Shown: piece by piece, positions 40,070-48,452 of the stretch | How positions within the stretch are numbered: position 1 is the stretch's first letter | Layout of the letters: the number at the start of each line of letters is the position of its first letter | NCBI GenBank assembly: GCA_021781415.1 | Contig: JAJXWW010000144.1 | Location: 26,185 to 90,184, forward strand | Direction of reading: 5' to 3' | Origin: Planctomycetota bacterium | GTDB taxonomy: Bacteria > Planctomycetota > Planctomycetia > Gemmatales > Gemmataceae | DNA length: 64,000 bases | Program-made: the position numbers and the translations under genes | The notes under the pieces: model-generated | Databases searched by the model: none | Seen by the model: the letters and a program-made list of their open reading frames with translations, nothing else | Told to the model about the DNA's origin: nothing

Positions 40070-42979
40070 ATGCCAATAACGGTAGCCTGCACTTGCGGCA
40101 AAAGTTATCCGGTGAAAGACGAGTTCGCCGGTCTGAAAGTCCAGTGTCCGGATTGCGGCGTGGTCTTAACGATCCCCGTCCCCGCCGGATTCGCTCCGCC
40201 GCGCCCAACCGCCGCGCCGCGCCCAACCGCCGCGCCGCGCCCCCAGAGGATTACTCCGCCACCTCCCACTCGATCCGATCCGCCGCGCCGTCCGCGCGTC
40301 CGCCGTCGCAGCCTGTTGGGACCAATCCTCGTCCTCGCGGTAATGCTTCTGGGTTTGGGAGCGGTCGGGGCGGCCCTCCTCGTCTTCGTGCCGAAACTGC
40401 TTCAAGAGGTCGATTCGGGCGAAGGGAAAACCGCGAAGCCCGGCATCGGCGCGACATCGGGAAAGCCGCCGCCAAGCGATGGACCTTGGAAGGGCCACGC
40501 CGCACCGATCCGCGCGCTGGGCTTCTCGGTGGACGGTCGATTCGTTCTCTCCGCCGCCGGAGGTTACGAGGAGGCCAACGGCACGAAGACGGCGCTCGCG
40601 GATAATTCGATTCGCTACTGGGAAGCCGACGGCGGCAAAGAGCATCGTCTGATCGGCGGCTTCCGCGAGGCCATCACCGCCGCCGCCTTCTCGCCGGACG
40701 CCCATTTCGCCGCTCTCGGTCTGGCCGGCTCGACGTTCGAGGTTTGCCTGTACGACCTGCAAACCGAGCGCGAAGTCCGCCGTTTTCCCGGCCACACCGC
40801 CGAGATTCATTGCGTCGCCCTCTCTCCCGACGGCCGCCGCATCGTCTCCGGTGGAGCCGACAAGGACGTGCGCGTCTGGGACGCCGAGAACGGCAAGCCG
40901 TTGTACACCCTTCAAGGGCACGAAAAGCCGATTTACAGTGTATCTCTATCCTTAAAAGGAAGTCTGGCTCTTACGGGCAGCGGCGATGGCACGATGCGCC
41001 TGTGGGATCTGGGCGAAGGCTTGGAGGTGCAGAAATATAGCGGAAATGCGGACATCGTTTGGGCCGCGGCGCTGTCGCCGGACGGCCAGCGCGCTGCCTC
41101 GGCGGGAGGAAAACAATACGCCGACGGTGGCGGCTTCGTTCCCGGAGCGATGGACTACGGCGTCCGTATCTGGGACGCCGTGAGTGGAGAGAGACTCGCC
41201 GAGTTGCGCGGACACACCGATTGGGTCGGCGCGCTGGTCTTTTCTCCAGACGCCAAACGCCTGCTCTCGTGCGGGGCCGGCGGCGTTCGCTTGTGGCAGG
41301 TCGAAGGCGGACGCGACTTGGCCCATTTTACCGCTGCGTCGTCGTTCGTTCGCGCCGCGGCGATTGCTCCCGACGCGCGCCGCGCCGTCTGGGGCAACGA
41401 TGCCGGCGCGCTTACCGCCGTCAATCTGCCGCCGGGGGCGACGGAGTTGGCGCGCGATTTGGCCGGCAACGATCTCGCCCGGCGTTTGGCGGCGGCGGAG
41501 GCGTTGGGTAAGTTGGGCGCGGAGGCGCGAGCGGCTGTGCCGGATTTGTTGCGCGCCCTGAACGACGACAACGCCGACGTGCGCACGTCGGCGTTGGCCA
41601 CCCTGCAACGCATCGGCCCGGTGGAGATCAAAGACGTTCGCCTGCTGATTCCCGTGTTGCAAAACGGTCGCTTTGCCGATGGCCAACGCTATGCCCTGGA
41701 CGCATTGACGAAATTGGGTCCGGCCGCCGAGCCGGCCGTCTCCGCCCTTGTCGCGGGGCTGACCGATACCAACGACCGCATCCGCATCAAATCGGCGGAG
41801 CTGCTCGGCACGATCGGTCCTTCGGCCCACGCGCGCGCCTGGTCGCCGTTGCTCGATTTGCTTCAGGACGACGATCCGGCGGTGAGCGCGGCCGCCGCCG
41901 CCGCGCTGACGAAGCTCGGCCCGCCGCGGCGCGCGAACGTCGAGAAGCTCCGCGCCCTTCTCGACCGGGGCCGCGAAACGGCGCGGCGCTATGCGCTCAC
42001 CGCTCTGGCCGCGATGGGCGACGATGCCTCCGACGCCGCGCCCTCACTGCGAACGACCGCAGCAAAAGATGCCGCCGCCGACATGCGCGCTTTGGCCCTG
42101 GCCGCCTTGCAAAAGATCCAGCCCAACAACAAAGAATCGATCGAGACGTTTGCGAGTTGTCTCGCCGATTCCAACGACGCGGTGTGCGAACAAGCCGCGC
42201 GCGGTCTGGCGACCGCCGGTGCCAAAAACGGCGCGCTGCCGAGTCTGCTCCTGGCGCTGGAGCATCGCGACGCCAACGTCGTTCGCATCGCCGGCGAAGC
42301 GCTGACGACCGGGCCGTTGGATAAAGCCAATGTGCCACTCCTCTCGACGGCGCTGCAAAGCAAGAGCGGCGCGGTGCGCCTTCGCGCCATCGAAGCGCTG
42401 GGACGACTCGGCGGCGATGCCGTTTCCACGCTAAACACTTTATGCGATCTCTTAAAGAGCGATAAAGCCGAAGAGCGCCGAGCCGTCCTCGCGGCAGTGG
42501 GCAAAATAGGCAAAGCCGCCCGTGCCGCCGGGCCGCGATTGGTGGATTCACTCAAAGACAACGACATAACCGTAGCGCGCGAGACGGCGATGACCCTGGC
42601 TCAAATCGGCGCGCCGGAAGTCGAGCAGGCCATGCCCCTGTTGGTGAAGATGCTGCGCATCACCAAGCCCAACGATGCCGGGCAGACCGCCGACCGCGAC
42701 CGCGCTCGCAAACTTCTGGTCGGTCTAGGACAACCCGCCGCCCGCGGCCTGGCTCAGGCGCTGCGCGGCGAGTTTTCCGGAGGCAAGCTGACATCCATCG
42801 TCGGCAAAGCCAACGCCGAGGCGCGGGCGACGGCCCTGTTGACCCTCGAAGAAATAGGTGCGAAAGCGAACCTACCGGAGGTATTCGCCGCCCTGGCTCA
42901 GATCCAACGCAGCGATCCCGTCCCCGTCCTGCGGGCCGCGGCCAAGAAGCTCCGCGCCGAGATTCTCAAGGCCAAATGA
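40070..42979 (+). CDS. Zinc ribbon-TM-WD40-HEAT repeat protein
   Basis: 969 residues. An N-terminal ribbon (CTCGKSYPVKDEFAGLKVQC then PDCG), a proline-rich linker and a transmembrane helix near 85-108 come first. Seven or so WD40 repeats follow (about 135-460; HTAEIHCVALSPDGRRIVSG, DKDVRVWDAENGKPL, HTDWVGALVFSPDAKRLLSC). HEAT/Armadillo-type repeats fill ~470-960 (LGKLGAEARAAVPDLLRALN). Both halves are protein-binding scaffolds. It probably works with the preceding gene, which shares the ribbon-plus-helix layout. Confidence 0.85.
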   Translation: MPITVACTCGKSYPVKDEFAGLKVQCPDCGVVLTIPVPAGFAPPRPTAAPRPTAAPRPQRITPPPPTRSDPPRRPRVRRRSLLGPILVLAVMLLGLGAVGAALLVFVPKLLQEVDSGEGKTAKPGIGATSGKPPPSDGPWKGHAAPIRALGFSVDGRFVLSAAGGYEEANGTKTALADNSIRYWEADGGKEHRLIGGFREAITAAAFSPDAHFAALGLAGSTFEVCLYDLQTEREVRRFPGHTAEIHCVALSPDGRRIVSGGADKDVRVWDAENGKPLYTLQGHEKPIYSVSLSLKGSLALTGSGDGTMRLWDLGEGLEVQKYSGNADIVWAAALSPDGQRAASAGGKQYADGGGFVPGAMDYGVRIWDAVSGERLAELRGHTDWVGALVFSPDAKRLLSCGAGGVRLWQVEGGRDLAHFTAASSFVRAAAIAPDARRAVWGNDAGALTAVNLPPGATELARDLAGNDLARRLAAAEALGKLGAEARAAVPDLLRALNDDNADVRTSALATLQRIGPVEIKDVRLLIPVLQNGRFADGQRYALDALTKLGPAAEPAVSALVAGLTDTNDRIRIKSAELLGTIGPSAHARAWSPLLDLLQDDDPAVSAAAAAALTKLGPPRRANVEKLRALLDRGRETARRYALTALAAMGDDASDAAPSLRTTAAKDAAADMRALALAALQKIQPNNKESIETFASCLADSNDAVCEQAARGLATAGAKNGALPSLLLALEHRDANVVRIAGEALTTGPLDKANVPLLSTALQSKSGAVRLRAIEALGRLGGDAVSTLNTLCDLLKSDKAEERRAVLAAVGKIGKAARAAGPRLVDSLKDNDITVARETAMTLAQIGAPEVEQAMPLLVKMLRITKPNDAGQTADRDRARKLLVGLGQPAARGLAQALRGEFSGGKLTSIVGKANAEARATALLTLEEIGAKANLPEVFAALAQIQRSDPVPVLRAAAKKLRAEILKAK

Positions 42980-42986
42980 GGTTCGC

Positions 42987-43400
42987 CTACAACACGGCGC
43001 GCAACTGAGCGATCAGCTTGGCGGTGCAAAGCTGATTCAAACTTACCCCTTCCGCCTCCGCCTCCGCCAACAACGCCGCATGAACCGAGCGCGGCAGACG
43101 CACACTAATGGCCCCATTGGCCGTGGAAATCTGTTCTCGCACCGCGCCGCTTTTCGGTTGAGGCAAAGATTCGATCAACGCGTTGACCTTCTTATACTCT
43201 TTGGTCCGCATATAAGCTCGCCGATCGGCTTCGTTGGGAAATAACTGCGAAGCCTTTCCATTCGCATCGTACAAAGCGGAGTGCAATTCAAGCCAATCGG
43301 ATACTTCCTTCGCTTTGGCTTCGGCGAATTGGAGAACCTGCTTGGACCGAGAAGAGATCGAACGATCCAAGGCATTCGCTTTCGTCTTCATGTCGCTCAC
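42987..43400 (-). CDS. HicB-like ribbon-helix-helix antitoxin
   Basis: 137 residues. The last ~45 match the Arc/HicB ribbon-helix-helix DNA-binding type (GAISVRLPRSVHAALLAEAE, then GVSLNQLCTAKLIAQL). The first ~90 are helical and charged and do not look like the usual HicB RNase-H-like part. It begins 6 bases after the 113-residue neighbour, so the two are one operon. A toxin-antitoxin role is an inference; no HicA-type toxin is visible. Confidence 0.6.
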   Translation of the reverse strand: MSDMKTKANALDRSISSRSKQVLQFAEAKAKEVSDWLELHSALYDANGKASQLFPNEADRRAYMRTKEYKKVNALIESLPQPKSGAVREQISTANGAISVRLPRSVHAALLAEAEAEGVSLNQLCTAKLIAQLRAVL

Positions 43401-43406
43401 CTGCTT

Positions 43407-43739
43407 TCAAGAGTCTCTTACGGGTTCAATACGAAGAATTTGCACGCCGTCGTAGCCCGCGATCTCCACAAACATGGCCTTCTGTTCTAATGTGCGACCC
43501 GCGCGCCGAACGGCTCGAATTGCTTCTTGCAAGCGTTCGCGGTCGCACTCAATGGATATTTTAATGCACCGATCGGTATACTCCGTACCGTCGTCGTCGA
43601 TCCAATGGCCCGTCACCCAACCCTCATCTGTCATCCCCATGAAGGGACGCCACAGACGATCGATCAGTCGGCGCAAGATACCGATTTCAAAAGCCGTGCC
43701 ATCGTTTCGCGTCGTGGGGATGAGAGTGGTAAACTTCAT
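43407..43739 (-). CDS. Small protein partnered with the HicB-like gene
   Basis: 110 residues from MKFTTLIPTTRNDG; an ATG 9 bases upstream is possible. The compact alpha/beta sequence has WVTGHWIDDDGTEYTDRCIK and a segment resembling predicted small cytoplasmic proteins near mobile genes. I cannot assign a family or activity. Being first in a two-gene operon with a DNA-binding antitoxin-like protein, it is a candidate toxin or co-regulator. Confidence 0.55.
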   Translation of the reverse strand: MKFTTLIPTTRNDGTAFEIGILRRLIDRLWRPFMGMTDEGWVTGHWIDDDGTEYTDRCIKISIECDRERLQEAIRAVRRAGRTLEQKAMFVEIAGYDGVQILRIEPVRDS

Positions 43740-43932
43740 GGTTCTCACGTTTTCGTCATCGATGGCACGCTATCGGCCCTTTCAACATGATAGCATGGGT
43801 GCTTACATCTCACAACGTCGTATTTGGCTCGCGATCAAAATCAATCGAGAGGGATACAATCGGTTATAATGAACGAAGTGCGAAAACGGACCTTACGGCT
43901 ACCTTCGCCTTCTTCCACATGAGACTGCCTTT

Positions 43933-45792
43933 ATGGCTTCCGAACGGCAAAATCAGACCTTGGCCGATTACGTCGCCTTGGCCCTCAGTCCCGCCCTCAT
44001 CATGGGGTTGGTCGCCAGTTTGGTCTTCTTCCTCATCAACGTTCTGTACGTCGGCGAATTCGTCGAACGAATGCGGTGGATTTTGTTCTTCTTCGTCTTC
44101 GGCGCGGTGCTGCTGGCGCGCATGACCATGCTCGACGACACCGCCAGCCGCGTCGCCCTGTATGGCGTGCCGTTGGGATTTCTCACCTGGCTGGGGATGC
44201 AGATGTTCGTCGAGTATCCGACGGGCGGCGTGCGCGAACTCAGCTTCATCCTCAACGCCGGTCTGATCGGCCTCGTGTGGTGGTGCGCCCATCGGCTTAC
44301 ATGGGACTGCACCAACATCGACGAAGAAGCCGAGATGAATGCCGAGGGATTGCTGCAAGCGGCCGGTCTGCAAGGCGAACCGGCGGCGCTGGCTGCCGAT
44401 GAGCCTAACCCGGCAGCTAACGCGGCCGGTTCGCCCGGCTGGCTTCAGCGCTGGCGGGCCTATCGAGCGGAGCGGGAGAAGAAACGAACATTAGGCGTCT
44501 GGGTTGTCTATTTCTCTCTGGCGGCTCTGCCGTTATTCGGATTGGGTCAGGCGCTCATCCCCGCGGACGATGTGGATCGGCGGCGGTCGTCGTTTTGGCT
44601 GATCCTCGTCTACGCCGGCTGCGGTCTGGGATTGCTGCTGACGACCTGCTTTCTCAGCCTCCGCCGCTATTTGCGCCAGCGCCGCCTGCAAATGCCGGCG
44701 ACGATGACCGGCGTTTGGCTGACTTCGGGAAGTTTGCTGATCGCCGCTCTCCTGCTGATTGCCGCCCTGCTGCCGCGACCGCAGGCCGAGTATTCGCTGT
44801 TCTCGTTCGCGGCGGCGAAGGCTCCCAACCGCGACGCCTCCCAATACGCCATGAAAGGCGGACAACCCGGCAAGGGCGAGGGTCGGCCCGGTGGAGACAA
44901 TCCCAACCAGAAAAAGGACGACGCCGACTCCGGCGGCGACCGAGGCCAACAGAAGGGCGAGCGCGGCGCGGCCAACAAGCAAGGCGACCAGGGTTCCGGA
45001 GGGAAAGATGGCAAATCGAGCCAGAACGGCGACCGGCAAAGCCAGAGTCAAGGGGGGCAATCGAACGATGCCAAGCAGAGCAAGGGCGATCCCGGTTCCG
45101 GACGCGATCGTCCCGCGGACAAAGGCGACGGCGCGCGCGCGAGCGGCGACCAAAAGGGTGAATCCTCGGAAAAGGATGCGTCGAGCCAAACGCGATCCGG
45201 TTCGTCCTCGAAACTGTCTCCTTCCGCTCTCCGCAATGTCGTTGGCCGGATCGCGCCGGTTCTCAAATGGATCGTCTTCGCCTTGCTCGCCCTGGCGGCA
45301 GTGTTCTTTGTCCTGCGTTCGGGTTTGCAGTTTTGGGCCAACTTCAGCGACTGGGCACGGCGGTTGCTCGACGCATGGCGAAACTTCTGGGCGAATCTGT
45401 TCGGCGGGCCACGGCGAACGACCGACGAAGAGGAATCGGGCGATTCGGGCGAAGACAAGCCGCGCGAGCGTCCCTTCGCCTCGTTCCGCAATCCGTTCGT
45501 CGAAGGGCGAAGAGGCATGGCCGTGCCGGAGTTGATTCGCTACACCTTCGCGGCGGCGCAGGCGTGGGCGCGCGAGCGCGATCTCGGTCGGCATCCCGGC
45601 GAGACGCCTTTGGAGTTTGCCGCCCGCGTCGGCGCGGAAGTGCCGGCGCTGGAGCAGGAACTGCATCGTCTAGCGCTCTTGTACGCGCGCGCGGTCTACG
45701 CGAACGGCGACCTGCCGAGCGATAGCGTCGAACGATTGCGAAAGTTTTGGGATCGTCTACAGACCGTAGCCGAACAACCGCTGTCGGCTTAG
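43933..45792 (+). CDS. DUF4129-type membrane protein
   Basis: 619 residues. About five transmembrane helices lie in the first 280 residues (LIMGLVASLVFFLINVLYV, ILFFFVFGAVLLARMTMLD and others). A long hydrophilic Gly/Ser/Asp/Lys-rich linker follows at ~300-425, another helix near 445, then the C-terminal DUF4129 region (ELIRYTFAAAQAWARERDLG, HPGETPLEFA, LALLYARAVYANGDLPSD). Its last 145 bases are repeated at 47606-47750, beyond the AbiE cassette. A family A repeat is read in frame as NPAANAAGSPGW near residue 160. Confidence 0.8.
   Translation: MASERQNQTLADYVALALSPALIMGLVASLVFFLINVLYVGEFVERMRWILFFFVFGAVLLARMTMLDDTASRVALYGVPLGFLTWLGMQMFVEYPTGGVRELSFILNAGLIGLVWWCAHRLTWDCTNIDEEAEMNAEGLLQAAGLQGEPAALAADEPNPAANAAGSPGWLQRWRAYRAEREKKRTLGVWVVYFSLAALPLFGLGQALIPADDVDRRRSSFWLILVYAGCGLGLLLTTCFLSLRRYLRQRRLQMPATMTGVWLTSGSLLIAALLLIAALLPRPQAEYSLFSFAAAKAPNRDASQYAMKGGQPGKGEGRPGGDNPNQKKDDADSGGDRGQQKGERGAANKQGDQGSGGKDGKSSQNGDRQSQSQGGQSNDAKQSKGDPGSGRDRPADKGDGARASGDQKGESSEKDASSQTRSGSSSKLSPSALRNVVGRIAPVLKWIVFALLALAAVFFVLRSGLQFWANFSDWARRLLDAWRNFWANLFGGPRRTTDEEESGDSGEDKPRERPFASFRNPFVEGRRGMAVPELIRYTFAAAQAWARERDLGRHPGETPLEFAARVGAEVPALEQELHRLALLYARAVYANGDLPSDSVERLRKFWDRLQTVAEQPLSA
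44408..44437. repeat. Family A repeat inside the DUF4129 gene
   Basis: cccggcagctaacgcggccg followed by gttcgcc, read in frame as PAANAAGSP. It differs from the intergenic consensus at a few bases that disrupt perfect palindromy, as expected for an old insertion under coding constraint. Confidence 0.65.
45648..45792 (+). repeat. Direct repeat, left copy (DUF4129 3' end)
   Basis: 145 bases including the stop codon. It matches 47606-47750 with six differences and no gaps. It brackets the AbiE cassette on the left. Confidence 0.95.
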
Positions 45793-45794
45793 CC

Positions 45795-45822
45795 GGAATA
45801 TCTCACCGAAGAGATCGCAGGG
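45795..45822. repeat. Shortened inverted family D repeat
   Basis: aatatctcaccgaagagatc followed by gcagg is the complement of the family D core with an internal deletion. It sits directly at the left boundary of the AbiE cassette, right after the 145-bp repeat. Confidence 0.5.
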
Positions 45823-45837
45823 TTGGTTCTTGCATTT

Positions 45838-45867
45838 TGTCAGAAAATCGAGTACGCTTTTCTGACA
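45838..45867. promoter_or_regulatory. Inverted repeat, likely AbiE operator
   Basis: A perfect 10-base inverted repeat, TGTCAGAAAA and TTTTCTGACA, with a 10-base spacer, ends 12 bases before the AbiEi ATG. AbiEi-type antitoxins repress their own promoter by binding inverted repeats, so this is the expected position for the operator. Confidence 0.7.
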
Positions 45868-45879
45868 GGAGCGGAAACG

Positions 45880-46509
45880 ATGACCTCTACCGTACAGAAC
45901 ACGATTTTAGCTCGAATCCGTCAACAGGGTCGGGGAAAAGTCTTCATCCCGAAGGACTTCCTCGACCTGGGCAGTCGCGATGCCGCCGACCAGTCGCTTT
46001 CGCGCCTCGTCAGGAGCGGCGACATAGTGCGGTTTGGGCGCGGCCTCTACTATTATCCCCGCATCAATCGGGAATTGGGTATCCCGCTCGGTCCCGATAT
46101 GGATGAAATCGCCGATGCCCTCGCACGGCAGACGGGTAGCAGGGTGGTTCCTTCGGGCGCAGTAGCTGCCAATCGATTGGGGTTATCCACGCAGGTGCCG
46201 GCCAAGCCTGTCTATCTCAGCGATGGGCGCGCGCGACGGGTCAAGATTGGCAACACGACGATCCAAATTCGCCATGCGGCCCCGAAAGAACTACCGTTAG
46301 GCAACCGCATCAGCGCGATGGTCTTCCAGGCGTTGCGGCATCTCGGGCAGAACGCGGTGGACGACAAGGTGATTGGCCAGATTCGTCGTGCCCTGTCGCC
46401 GGATCAGCGGCAAGGGCTTCTCCTAGATGCACGCTATACGACGGAATGGATCGCGTCCGCCGTCCGCCTGATCGCTCGAGCGGAAACGGAGAGAGCCGAA
46501 CATGGATGA
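45880..46509 (+). CDS. AbiEi-type antitoxin (DUF6088-like)
   Basis: 209 residues from the ATG at 45880; a longer frame upstream would run through the operator. The N-terminal winged helix-turn-helix (ILARIRQQGRGKVFIPKDFL, DQSLSRLVRSGDIVRFGRGL then YYYP) is typical of AbiEi/DUF6088 transcriptional antitoxins. The C-terminal half (SGAVAANRLGLSTQVPAK and PVYLSDG) matches the family's toxin-neutralising domain. It represses its own operon and counteracts the AbiEii toxin. Its end overlaps the toxin ATG by 8 bases. Confidence 0.88.
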   Translation: MTSTVQNTILARIRQQGRGKVFIPKDFLDLGSRDAADQSLSRLVRSGDIVRFGRGLYYYPRINRELGIPLGPDMDEIADALARQTGSRVVPSGAVAANRLGLSTQVPAKPVYLSDGRARRVKIGNTTIQIRHAAPKELPLGNRISAMVFQALRHLGQNAVDDKVIGQIRRALSPDQRQGLLLDARYTTEWIASAVRLIARAETERAEHG

Positions 46510-47542
46510 CATCGCACGGCTGCCTCAAACCGACCGAGCCGACCTTTTTGCCGAAGTTGCACGGCGGCGCGGTCTGACGCCGGCAATCATCGAGAAAGAT
46601 TACTGGGTCTGCTGGGCGCTCAAGCGGTTATTCGCGCTGCCCGATCCACCGGCTGGACTACTCTTCAAGGGTGGGACATCGCTGTCCAAAGTATTTGGGA
46701 TCATCGAACGATTTTCGGAAGATGTCGATTTGTCCTTCGACCGGGCCGGTCTGGGATTCGGCGGCGCGAGCGATCCGCTCAATGCCACGTCCGGTAAAAA
46801 ACGAAAACACGGACTGGAAGCGTTGGCTGAAACGTGCCAACGGGTAATCCGAGAACGGTTGCTGCCACAACTCACCGCGGCTTTCGGCAAAGCTTTGGGT
46901 GAACCGCCTTCGACATCTTGGCAACTAGAACTGGCCGGCGACGACCCGAACGGTCAAACTCTGTTGTTTAGCTATCCAACGGAAGAAAGACAAGGTGTTG
47001 ACCAACCTGCCTCTTTCCGGTCGGCAGTGCGGATGGAAATTGGCGCACGCTCGGATCACTGGCCAACGCTTGAAGCCACAGTCACGTCCTATGCGGCACA
47101 AGATTTCCCCGACATCTTCAAGGAAGCTGGATGCAAGGTCCGCGTCTTGGCCGCCGAGCGGACCTTTTGGGAAAAAGCCACGGTGCTGCATTCGTGGCAT
47201 CATGCCCCGGCTGACAAGAAGTTCCGGGATCGCCAGTCGCGGCACTATTACGATGTGGTTCGTCTCTACGAACACGAGGTGGGCAAGGCGGCGATTGAAG
47301 ATATTGAACTACTGCTGAAAGTTGCAAGACACAAGGAGGTTTTCTATCCGGCAGCGTGGGCGAGATATACAGACGCTAAGCCGGGCACGCTTCGGCTTCT
47401 ACCTCCCGATACGCGCCTATCGGAGTTGGAGCAAGACTACCGCAAACTGAAGGAAATGATCTTCGGAGAACCGCCTTCATTCGAGCGCTTGCTCAATGTG
47501 CTGCGTCGGATCGAAGCGGAGATCAACGAGACGAGCGGGTGA
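46502..47542 (+). CDS. AbiEii-type nucleotidyltransferase toxin
   Basis: 346 residues. The nucleotidyltransferase core is intact: FKGGTSLSKVFGIIERFSED near residue 55, continuing VDLSF (GGTSLSK and the DxD metal site). A further conserved block (RTFWEKATVLHSWHH near 220) and SRHYYDVVRLYEHEVGK follow, typical of the AbiEii/MenT family. Such toxins block growth by modifying tRNA or similar targets and can abort phage infection. It is co-transcribed with the AbiEi gene and the pair fills the space between two 145-bp direct repeats. Confidence 0.9.
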   Translation: MDDIARLPQTDRADLFAEVARRRGLTPAIIEKDYWVCWALKRLFALPDPPAGLLFKGGTSLSKVFGIIERFSEDVDLSFDRAGLGFGGASDPLNATSGKKRKHGLEALAETCQRVIRERLLPQLTAAFGKALGEPPSTSWQLELAGDDPNGQTLLFSYPTEERQGVDQPASFRSAVRMEIGARSDHWPTLEATVTSYAAQDFPDIFKEAGCKVRVLAAERTFWEKATVLHSWHHAPADKKFRDRQSRHYYDVVRLYEHEVGKAAIEDIELLLKVARHKEVFYPAAWARYTDAKPGTLRLLPPDTRLSELEQDYRKLKEMIFGEPPSFERLLNVLRRIEAEINETSG

Positions 47543-47603
47543 AATACGGCTATTCTGCGTCGCGGGTGGCGTCCGACAAGGATTCGCTATACAATCGCTC
47601 TCA

Positions 47604-47750
47604 ATGCTGGAGCAAGATCTGCATCGTCTAGCGCTCTTGTACGCGCGCGCGGTCTACGCGAACGGCGACCTGCCGAGCGATAGTGTCGAACGATTGCGAA
47701 AGTTTTGGGATCGTTTACAGACCGTAGCCGAACAACCGCTGTCGGCCTAA
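47604..47750 (+). pseudogene. Detached 3' end of the DUF4129 gene
   Basis: A 48-codon frame starting with ATG (MLEQDLHRLALLYARAV...) that repeats the last 48 residues of the DUF4129 protein with one changed residue. Bases 47606-47750 form the right copy of the 145-bp repeat. Of the six differences, most are silent, and the stop is TAA instead of TAG. There is no clear ribosome-binding site, so it is probably a relic. Confidence 0.85.
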
Positions 47751-47851
47751 TTCTCTGGTAAAATAATCTAGGGCGGCGAGATTCGAGTGGGTTGGTGTCC
47801 GATCTCTCAAGAGAGAGCTTGCGATCCCGTGGGGCTTCACGGAGGCAGAGG

Positions 47852-48442
47852 ATGAAACGAACGATGATGAAACGGCCTTACGTTATGGCCGTGGTTTTGG
47901 GCACGGCGCTGGCGGTGCCCGCGGCGGCGGGGCAGGCGGCGGCGACGGGGCAGACGGCGCAGACTACCGAGAAAGCCATCGACCACATGAGCCGCTATTG
48001 CTCCACTTGTTGGCGCAACGCGCGTTTGCCGATGGACTGCTGGAGCGATTGCACGCAAGAAGTGTTTCGCCGACTCTTGGAGCGCGTGCCGGCAGACGCC
48101 TGGAATCGCAGCCTGCGCCCAGAAGGCGACGAACGGCGCGAGTTTCTCCGCGCCATCGACACCGTGAAGAAACGCACGCAACGCGCGCGCAAGTATTCGG
48201 CGGCCATCGACGGCGTGGCCGATCCGCGCGAGGCGTCGCGCTCCGAACTGCGGGAAGAGCGCGAGATCGTTCGCCGGGCCGCCGTCGAGGTGCTGTCGCC
48301 TCGCCAGCAACGCATTCTGCAACTCAGCTTCGAGGGCTGGACGGTGCAAGAAATGTCCGAAGAACTGCGATTGTCCGCCGAACGCATCAGCGATGAAAAG
48401 TATAAAGCGATTCGCAAATTACAAAATCATCTACTGGGGTAG
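47852..48442 (+). CDS. Sigma-70-like helix-turn-helix protein with hydrophobic N-terminus
   Basis: 196 residues from MKRTMMKRPYVMAVVLGTAL. The first ~35 residues look like a signal peptide or membrane anchor (VMAVVLGTALAVPAAAGQ). A region-2-like segment with four cysteines follows (YCSTCWRNARLPMDCWSDCT then QEVFRRLLE), and region 4 ends the protein (VLSPRQQRILQLSFEGWTVQ, EELRLSAERISDEKYKAIRK). Planctomycetes carry many sigma-like proteins, but a hydrophobic leader is unusual. It may be membrane-tethered, or translation may begin later. Confidence 0.75.
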   Translation: MKRTMMKRPYVMAVVLGTALAVPAAAGQAAATGQTAQTTEKAIDHMSRYCSTCWRNARLPMDCWSDCTQEVFRRLLERVPADAWNRSLRPEGDERREFLRAIDTVKKRTQRARKYSAAIDGVADPREASRSELREEREIVRRAAVEVLSPRQQRILQLSFEGWTVQEMSEELRLSAERISDEKYKAIRKLQNHLLG

Positions 48443-48452
48443 CCGTTGCCAA

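Noticed and set aside
43865..43870. TATAAT upstream of the DUF4129 gene
   Set aside because: No -35 element at suitable distance; left out as a promoter call.
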